Shown here in pieces: positions 33,974 to 39,339 of a stretch of 39,339 nucleotides of DNA. This stretch comes from Spirochaetaceae bacterium (GTDB taxonomy: Bacteria > Spirochaetota > Spirochaetia > Treponematales > Treponemataceae): contig JAGARR010000053.1 of NCBI GenBank assembly GCA_017622135.1, positions 1-39,339 on the forward strand. The letters run 5' to 3'. The notes beneath the pieces were generated by a model. It was not told the origin of the DNA. It saw nothing but the letters and a program-made list of their open reading frames with translations, and ran no database searches. Made by a program: the position numbers and the translations under genes. Within the stretch, counting starts at the first letter, position 1; each line of letters starts with the position of its first letter.

Positions 33974-35758
33974 TCACTCCTTTCCGGTAATCCCCGGCAC
34001 ACCAAAGCGGTTTACTGGCCAGAACCGAAGAACTGTTGTCCCAAGAATATCCCTGGCACCCACCGCCTGGGGAGCGATATTTGAATAGTACAGAAGAGAA
34101 TAAGGATCAAAGGAGGTAACTGCCACCAGCCGAGAGTCATAGGAATGGCGCATATCGAGGGAGTTAAACCTGTTGTCTCCCATCATGAAGTATGAATTCT
34201 CTGGAATATATGCAGGCTGGCCATCCTGATTGGCAGGGAACACCGGCATGCTCCGCAGGTCCAGCAGCATCAGGTACTGGTGCAGCATCTGAATCTCATC
34301 CAGGGCGGCCATACGAACCGCATCCTGCCGCCAGCCGGCCATGGAAGTGCCACTGGCAGTGAGACGGGCATTCTGCACCACCAGCCGCCCGAAGGCCAGC
34401 TTTGCCATGAGGTTCAGGCGGAAATTGGAGTCGCTGTAGCGGTCGCCCCCCACCAGCATCCCATTGTCCTGGAAGCATTCCTGCGGAATCTGGTCAATCC
34501 AAGCAGTCATATACTCCTTGAACCAGCGACCGCCACCATCCACCGTCAGCAGGCGGCGGGAAATCTCGTCGGAACGGGAGAAGAAGGTGTACTCAAAGAG
34601 GTCCGCCATGGGAACGATGGTGGTGCCAGCTCCCGGAGCAGCTGAATCAAGACCAGACAACTGGTTCCGCACAGCCACAAATTCATCCACCAACTGCAGG
34701 ACTTCCTGACGCACCTGATTGTAGACCAACTGGTTCTTCAGCTCCTCGCAACGAATCATGGACCGATAGGCTGATTCCGGCAGGGGAATGTCCTGCACAT
34801 GCTCCAGTGTCTTTTCCGGCAGAGCGGCCACATTCCATTCCGCCCATCGTGCATCCTCCGCCACCACCGTGAACTCTGGAGAGTCGGCAGTACGGGAATA
34901 GAGCACACCATCCACCATCATCAGCTGCTCTCCCGGAAGGCCCGTGACCCGCTTCACCAGGGGATCCGCCTTCAGGTTGCCCTCCTCATCCACATTCAGG
35001 TTCACCATGGTAAAGGTGAGGGTATACACCAGCTGGGACACAAAGGTGCGTACCTCGGACTGACGGTCACGGCTATAGTGGGGATTGCGGAACACCACGA
35101 TGTCTCCACGGCCGTAGGAGCGCAGTTGGGGAATACCCACGTTGGACAGGGGAAACTTGGGGCCGGAGGCCGTCTTGAACACCACCACCCGATCCCGTAC
35201 CAGGAATTCCGGCACCATGGATTCGGAGGGAATCTCGTATAGCTGGATGATGAAGATGTTCAGCAGGGCCACTGTAAAGGCAGCCTGGATGAAGGCGTCC
35301 ACCCACTCAAAAAGCTCCTTGAAGAACCGCTTGATTTTATTGGACTTTGTATGCTCCCTCTCCTGCTGGAATTCCTCCCACCGGGGAAAGGTGGAGACAA
35401 GGCGCTTGTTTCCCAGCAGGAACTGCACCCCAAGCCCACAAATCGTAGCCAGCAGCCACACCAGCACGGAAAGCAGGTCGAAGCCATGGCTTGTTCCCTG
35501 GGCACCGGCACGACGGAGCACAAAGGCCACCAGCAGGATGAAGGGCAGGTACTGATAGAGCTTGCGAACAAGAAAGACCACCGCCAGATTCCCCTTTCGG
35601 TACATCTGGAAATAAGAAAAATAAGTCAGCACAGCGGAAAAAAGCAGGGCAACGGGAAAAGCAGCCGTCGAAATGTCGGGAGCAAAGACAATGTTCAAAA
35701 AAGAAAAGGCCAAGCTCAGGCCGAGGCTTCCGTACAGGAAGAGCGTCATGAAGTTCAT
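33974..35758 (-). CDS. lepB: Signal peptidase I, unusually long
   Basis: A 594-residue membrane peptidase removing signal peptides from exported proteins. Several hydrophobic segments occupy residues 1-115, with another at about 157-174. The catalytic serine is Ser180 (SESMVP), the general-base lysine is Lys269 (VKRVTGLPGEQ), and the conserved box E is at 524-534 (FMMGDNRFNS), so it should be active. It is about twice the usual length because of some 220 extra residues (about 295-515) between the lysine box and box E. These are helical and charged and match no domain I know. The gene stands alone, divergent from the HPt gene, and starts six bases after TATATT. Confidence 0.9.
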   Translation of the reverse strand: MNFMTLFLYGSLGLSLAFSFLNIVFAPDISTAAFPVALLFSAVLTYFSYFQMYRKGNLAVVFLVRKLYQYLPFILLVAFVLRRAGAQGTSHGFDLLSVLVWLLATICGLGVQFLLGNKRLVSTFPRWEEFQQEREHTKSNKIKRFFKELFEWVDAFIQAAFTVALLNIFIIQLYEIPSESMVPEFLVRDRVVVFKTASGPKFPLSNVGIPQLRSYGRGDIVVFRNPHYSRDRQSEVRTFVSQLVYTLTFTMVNLNVDEEGNLKADPLVKRVTGLPGEQLMMVDGVLYSRTADSPEFTVVAEDARWAEWNVAALPEKTLEHVQDIPLPESAYRSMIRCEELKNQLVYNQVRQEVLQLVDEFVAVRNQLSGLDSAAPGAGTTIVPMADLFEYTFFSRSDEISRRLLTVDGGGRWFKEYMTAWIDQIPQECFQDNGMLVGGDRYSDSNFRLNLMAKLAFGRLVVQNARLTASGTSMAGWRQDAVRMAALDEIQMLHQYLMLLDLRSMPVFPANQDGQPAYIPENSYFMMGDNRFNSLDMRHSYDSRLVAVTSFDPYSLLYYSNIAPQAVGARDILGTTVLRFWPVNRFGVPGITGKE

Positions 35759-35764
35759 GTACTA

Positions 35765-35770
35765 AATATA
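35765..35770 (-). promoter_or_regulatory. -10 box of the signal peptidase gene, predicted leaderless
   Basis: TATATT on the minus strand, six bases before the ATG at 35758. It is back to back with the HPt promoter at 35792; the two start codons are only 46 bp apart. Confidence 0.5.
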
Positions 35771-35791
35771 GCAAAAAAAAGAGAAATATAC

Positions 35792-35797
35792 TATAAT
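35792..35797 (+). promoter_or_regulatory. -10 box of the HPt gene, near-leaderless
   Basis: Perfect TATAAT, seven bases before the ATG at 35805. An A-rich tract lies upstream; the -35 is poor. No ribosome site. Confidence 0.5.
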
Positions 35798-35804
35798 GCA
35801 ACCC

Positions 35805-36194
35805 ATGGAAAAATGCACCATACCTTTGATTGACATAAATGAAGCCTTGGAGCGGCTTGACAATGACATGAGCCTCTACATGATTCTGGTGGATGCCTTT
35901 CTTGAAGACAAGGCTTTTCAGCCGGACAAGCTGCGGGAATTAGAAAGCCAGTTCCACAGAAACGAATCACGGGAATTCTTGGAGGCTGCCCAGTACATCC
36001 ATCGGCTCAAAGGAGCTGCCCGCCAGCTGAGTGCAAATCCCTTGGCGGCAGAGGCTCAAAAACTGGAGGATATCTTCAGGGGCAAGGTACCAGCCGGTTC
36101 CTCCGGAGAGGCCAACTACACCGCCATGCTAGTAGAGCGAATCCTCGACCTGTACCAGCAGACTCTGCAGGAACTGCGGTCCATCTCTAGCTAG
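35805..36194 (+). CDS. Histidine phosphotransfer (HPt) domain protein
   Basis: A 129-residue single-domain protein. The phosphoacceptor is probably His66 in the motif AAQYIHRLKGAA, which matches the HxLKG rule of HPt four-helix bundles. The rest is helical and acidic with no other domain. Such proteins relay phosphate between response-regulator receivers in multi-step phosphorelays; no kinase or regulator gene is adjacent, so its partners are elsewhere. I place the start at the second ATG, seven bases after TATAAT; the ATG at 35796 overlaps the -10 box itself. It is convergent with the TatD gene, and the two stop codons overlap within CTAGCTAG. Confidence 0.88.
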   Translation: MEKCTIPLIDINEALERLDNDMSLYMILVDAFLEDKAFQPDKLRELESQFHRNESREFLEAAQYIHRLKGAARQLSANPLAAEAQKLEDIFRGKVPAGSSGEANYTAMLVERILDLYQQTLQELRSISS

Positions 36195-36937
36195 CCCTCT
36201 TTTGCTCCTGAGTGGAACAAGGAGAAGAAATTGCTCAGCAGTTGGGCTTTTAACCCCACTTCTCCAACACCACAAATTTTAGCAAATTCTCCATACACAA
36301 GCTCTATATCCTCAGGTGGCGTTGCAGCCTGGTGACGCAGTGTCTGGTAGGGGGCATCTGTCTCCGCCAGCAGCCGCTCCAAGGGCAGGGATTCCACGCA
36401 CTGGATACTGTTCCTCCTGCCACGAATCAGCTCCTTGCCGAAGGAAAAGTAGGCGTTCACCCCACGTCGCAGCAGGTTTCCAGCCTCCTGTAGCGAACCT
36501 GGATAGGCGTGGAACACCACAGCGGGCAGGGCCTTCAATTCCTTTGTATACATAAAAACCTTGTCCATAGCCTTGCGGCAATGCACCACCAATGGCAGCT
36601 GGTATTTCTTGGCCAGCTCCAGCTGCAGGTGCCAGACCTCCAGTTGCTGCGGGAGCCCGGCCGCCAATTCCGGGGTAAAAAGGTCGAATCCAGCCTCTCC
36701 CACCGCCTGAATCCGCTTCTGACAGGCCAGCTCCTCCAGCACAGGATAGAGGGTGGCATCCGGGTTCTGGGGATGGATGCCAAAGCTTGCCGCTACCCTG
36801 CCGGGATGCTCCTGGACAGCTCTTTCCACCAGCTGGAATTCCTTCCAAGAATGGGCGGAGGAGCAGACCACCGTATCCGGAGGCAGCCTCCAGTTGACAC
36901 AGTCAGCGATATGGATGTGGGCATCAGCGCATTCCAC
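36191..36937 (-). CDS. TatD-family metal-dependent hydrolase
   Basis: A 248-residue TIM-barrel hydrolase of the TatD family, members of which act as DNases or phosphoesterases. The metal ligands appear in order: HIH near residues 7-9 (ADAHIHIAD), Glu in VGEAGFD, His in PLVVHCR, His in VVFHAYPGS and Asp in ETDAPYQ. I chose the GTG at 36937, which has GAGG six bases upstream and gives a normal N-terminus. An in-frame ATG at 36973 would add 12 residues translated from a run of ten T residues; the frame also stays open much further upstream, but that part is antisense to the small gene at 37055. Its exact substrate cannot be told. Confidence 0.85.
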   Translation of the reverse strand: MECADAHIHIADCVNWRLPPDTVVCSSAHSWKEFQLVERAVQEHPGRVAASFGIHPQNPDATLYPVLEELACQKRIQAVGEAGFDLFTPELAAGLPQQLEVWHLQLELAKKYQLPLVVHCRKAMDKVFMYTKELKALPAVVFHAYPGSLQEAGNLLRRGVNAYFSFGKELIRGRRNSIQCVESLPLERLLAETDAPYQTLRHQAATPPEDIELVYGEFAKICGVGEVGLKAQLLSNFFSLFHSGAKEG

Positions 36938-37054
36938 GGCAAACCTCACAAAAAAAAAAGCTAATATCCTCATGCGGGAAAACCGAAAATAGGATGTAGG
37001 CGCAGGCTCCGGCCCGCCCGCCATGAACCGTAGTCCAATTCGGGAGGAAACTAA

Positions 37055-37270
37055 ATGGATTTCTACAGACTCAAAAGCTCCAACCCATCTGATTATATGA
37101 CAATTCTCAGGGAGATGGAAGACGGCTATGTAGTCAAGATTGTCCGGGACAGGGACGGATACGAGGAGGAGACCACCGACTTCCTCAGCAAGAGCCTCTT
37201 CGAGAGCTGCCTGCGGACAGGATACATCGAAAAAGTTGCCACAAGGAACAAGCTGGCGGCAAATGCCTGA
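37055..37270 (+). CDS. Small protein of unknown function (71 residues)
   Basis: Begins MDFYRLKSSNPSDYM and is rich in charged residues, with no signal or membrane span. The outline suggests a small alpha/beta fold: a strand at GYVVKIVRD, an acidic turn and a helix at SKSLFESCLRTGYI. GGGAGG stands 7 nt before the ATG, one of the best ribosome sites in the window, which supports it as real. It is divergent from the TatD gene and convergent with miaA, 17 bp away. I do not recognise a family. Confidence 0.7.
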   Translation: MDFYRLKSSNPSDYMTILREMEDGYVVKIVRDRDGYEEETTDFLSKSLFESCLRTGYIEKVATRNKLAANA

Positions 37271-37287
37271 TTGAAGGCTGTCCAACC

Positions 37288-38271
37288 TCAAGTTGCCGAA
37301 CTAAGGCAGGAAGTCCAGCCTGACAGACCGCAGGCCGACATCATTGCCAAGGCCTCACCAATGCGTTGCTCCACAGTTCCGGGAGCAAGCCAGTGTATTT
37401 TCACACCCTTTCGCTCCATGCCCCGGAACCAGGTTTCCTGACGCTTGGCAAACTGGCCAATGGCCCTGTTCAGCTGGGAAAAGAGCTCATCCTCACCAGC
37501 AATCTTTCCTTGCAAAAACTGGGCCACAAACTTATACTCCAAGCCCAACCGCTCCAGCCGCTCCCATCCGATGCCTGAGTCGTGGATGGACTGCACCTCC
37601 TGAATCAGCCCCTCCTTCAGCCGGGAGCGCAGCCGAGCCTTGACGTTCTGCCGCAGCTGGTCCCGGGGGAAGGTGGTGCCGAAAACCAAGGGGCGGAAAT
37701 CAGGTCTGGGGGGCATGTCCGCTTCCACCACCTCGCCACCATTTGCCTGAAATTCTGCAATTTCAATGGCCCGCAGGAGCCGGTGACGCTCCGTCAAGTC
37801 AGTATTGTTGTGCAAGGCTCCCCGAACAGCACGCAGCCGCTGGGCCAGCTCATCCATGGACATGCCCGTCAGCTCCTGCCGCAGGGCCTCGTTGGTGGGC
37901 ACCCGAACCAGGTCATAGCCCCGCACCAAGGCATCCAGGTACATTCCCGTTCCGCCCACCACCACCGGCAGCCGTCCCCGTGCCAAAATCGAGGCGATGG
38001 ATTGGTAGGCATCCCGCTGGTAGTCATAGACACTGTACTCTTGGGGCAGCTGCGCCACGTCAATCAGATGGTAGGGAACCTGAAGCCTGTCTCCGGCGGC
38101 CGTCGCAACCGTATACTCCCCAAAATCCTTTCCGCTGCCAATGTCAAGGTGTCGGTACACCTGACGGGAATCGGCGGAAACCACCTCGCCGTTGCATTGG
38201 GCAGCAATCCCCACTCCCACCGCCGTCTTGCCACAGGCCGTGGGCCCCAGAACAACCACCGCATTGTACAT
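37288..38271 (-). CDS. miaA: tRNA dimethylallyltransferase
   Basis: A 327-residue enzyme that attaches a dimethylallyl group to A37 of tRNAs reading codons that start with U. The P-loop is GPTACGKT (9-16). The signature SADSRQVYRHLDIGSGK, PYHLIDV and GGTGMYLDALV follow. The C-terminal half holds the tRNA-binding region with the RQETWFRG segment. The start overlaps the stop of the methyltransferase gene (TAATG), with GAGGGTG just before, so the two are translationally coupled. Confidence 0.94.
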   Translation of the reverse strand: MYNAVVVLGPTACGKTAVGVGIAAQCNGEVVSADSRQVYRHLDIGSGKDFGEYTVATAAGDRLQVPYHLIDVAQLPQEYSVYDYQRDAYQSIASILARGRLPVVVGGTGMYLDALVRGYDLVRVPTNEALRQELTGMSMDELAQRLRAVRGALHNNTDLTERHRLLRAIEIAEFQANGGEVVEADMPPRPDFRPLVFGTTFPRDQLRQNVKARLRSRLKEGLIQEVQSIHDSGIGWERLERLGLEYKFVAQFLQGKIAGEDELFSQLNRAIGQFAKRQETWFRGMERKGVKIHWLAPGTVEQRIGEALAMMSACGLSGWTSCLSSAT

Positions 38272-39339
38272 TACAGCACCCTCACCACAGCGCACTTGAG
38301 GTACTCCCCCTTGTCATAGCCCACCAGCTGGGGATGGTCAGAAGCCGCACCACGACGCTGGATAATCTGTACCTGACGGTGGGCATCCTTGGCGGCATGG
38401 GCAATCATATCATAGAAGGTGGTAGCATCCATAAAGTGGGAGCAGGAGCAGGTCACCAGAAGGCCGCCCTTCACCAGCAGCTTCATGGCCCGCAGGTTAA
38501 TCTCCTTGTAGCCGCCATATGCCTTGTCCACCTTGCCGGCACTCTTGGCAAAGGCGGGCGGGTCCAGCACAATCAGGTCGAACTGGCGGTCCTCCTCCTG
38601 ATAGCGGCGCAGCAAGTCAAAGACATCGCAGCAGACAGCCTCCATGGTGTGGCCCTCCTTGCACAGGGCCTTGTTGAGGGCGATGTTTTCCTCCACCGTG
38701 GCCACCGCCTCCGGGGAAATGTCCACGGAAACCACCGACTTGGCCCCGCCAGAGAGGGCATTCAGACCAAAGGCCCCCGTGTGGGTAAAGGTATCCAGCA
38801 CCCGCCGCCCCTGGGAAAGGCTAGCAACCACCCGGCGGTTTTCCTTCTGATCAAGGAAATATCCCGTCTTCTGCCCCTGCTCCAGGTCCACCTTCAGCAG
38901 GATGCCATTCTCCCTGATGGTGATGCGGGGATTCCGCTCCGGACCAATCCAGCCCTTCCGCAGCTCCAGTCCCTCTAGCTCACGGACATGGACATCGCTG
39001 CGCTCGAAGATACCGAAGGGATGGCACAGGCTCTCCAGAGCAGAAAGAATCTCCTGTCGAAAGAGTTCCACCGCCAGGCTCAAGAACTGGACAGAAAGGA
39101 ACACCCGCCCCTCCACATCGTAGTAGCGATCCACCACCAGACCGGGAATCCCGTCAGACTCCCCGAAGATCAGCCGGTAGGAGTCGGCCTTTTTATAGAA
39201 GAGATACCGCAGGTCCAGCGCCCTTTTTACCAACTGCAGGAAGAAGTCCTTGGTGGCCTGACTGTGGAGCAGCCCATGGAAGGCATCCCCGTCATCAGCC
39301 GCGTTCCTCTCCGCCAAGCCAGACAGATCACCAAAAATC
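38271..39339 (-). CDS. RlmI-like class I SAM-dependent rRNA methyltransferase (5' end outside the window)
   Basis: The frame stays open to the right edge (leading residues IFGDLSGLAERNA), so the N-terminal PUA domain is cut off and about 355 residues remain. The visible part begins with the linker region ending FGESDGIPGLVVDRYY, typical of RlmI-type 5-methylcytosine methyltransferases. The Rossmann domain follows with DTFTHTGAFGLNAL (SAM site), VVSVDISPEA, the VLDPPAFAKS motif and TCSCSHFM, whose cysteines lie where these enzymes carry their conserved cysteine. A TTG at 39317 could act as a start, but the open frame upstream makes truncation more likely. It is coupled to miaA downstream, forming an RNA-modification pair. 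Confidence 0.88.
   Translation of the reverse strand, partial: IFGDLSGLAERNAADDGDAFHGLLHSQATKDFFLQLVKRALDLRYLFYKKADSYRLIFGESDGIPGLVVDRYYDVEGRVFLSVQFLSLAVELFRQEILSALESLCHPFGIFERSDVHVRELEGLELRKGWIGPERNPRITIRENGILLKVDLEQGQKTGYFLDQKENRRVVASLSQGRRVLDTFTHTGAFGLNALSGGAKSVVSVDISPEAVATVEENIALNKALCKEGHTMEAVCCDVFDLLRRYQEEDRQFDLIVLDPPAFAKSAGKVDKAYGGYKEINLRAMKLLVKGGLLVTCSCSHFMDATTFYDMIAHAAKDAHRQVQIIQRRGAASDHPQLVGYDKGEYLKCAVVRVL

Noticed and set aside
36950..36959. Run of ten A residues as a phase-variation tract in the TatD gene
   Set aside because: With the preferred GTG start the tract is outside the coding region. Even with the upstream ATG it would only affect the first residues, so a switch is not convincing.
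36938..37291. N-terminal extension of the TatD-family protein to 366 residues
   Set aside because: The added part is antisense to a small gene with a good ribosome site and precedes the HxH motif that starts the TatD fold.

Overview
The window looks like chromosome of a treponeme-type spirochaete with a moderately GC-rich genome. The main evidence is gene order. A large TamB-like protein, a five-POTRA BamA, a Skp/OmpH-like chaperone and MutS sit head to tail, the order I recall for Treponema pallidum TP0325-TP0328. The run tig-clpP-clpX and the gene content of the rest fit the same group. Genus and species are inference; no rRNA is present.

Layout. Bases 1-4100 are accessory in character. 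They hold a tandem ~470-bp array that looks like type I toxin-antitoxin modules (a 31-residue membrane peptide with a convergent antisense RNA sharing its terminator), an MmeI-like fused restriction-modification gene, the decayed end of an ABC-transporter ATPase gene, and a run of 23-bp operator-like repeats. Bases 4200-10500 (minus strand) hold a small lipoprotein, a PPC/DUF296 protein, a Ser/Thr kinase, a metallophosphoesterase, an FHA protein and a MATE transporter. The kinase, phosphatase and FHA genes form a compact phosphosignalling cassette. Bases 10580-14270 (plus) carry tRNA-Leu, tRNA-Gly and then tig, clpP and clpX, closed by a bidirectional terminator. Next come a glycosyltransferase (minus), a small DEAD-box helicase (plus) and a ComF-like protein (minus). 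Bases 17590-27813 (minus) are the outer-membrane biogenesis block tamB-bamA-ompH followed by mutS. Bases 27874-31548 (plus) hold tmk, a membrane-anchored protein, aroB and a cysteine desulfurase. From 31629 to 35758 (minus) lie a GH57-like protein whose catalytic residues all appear to be replaced, a DUF4912 protein and an unusually long signal peptidase I. The last part has an HPt protein (plus), a TatD-family hydrolase (minus), a 71-residue unknown (plus), miaA (minus) and an RlmI-like methyltransferase cut by the right edge (minus).

Themes across the window. At least eight genes lack a Shine-Dalgarno sequence and instead have a TANNNT hexamer 6-7 nt before the ATG, which predicts leaderless mRNAs. 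Two unrelated genes have their last codons and stop duplicated just downstream. The strongest candidates for something undescribed are the toxin-antitoxin-like array at the left edge, the GH57 pseudoenzyme, and the leaderless promoter design.
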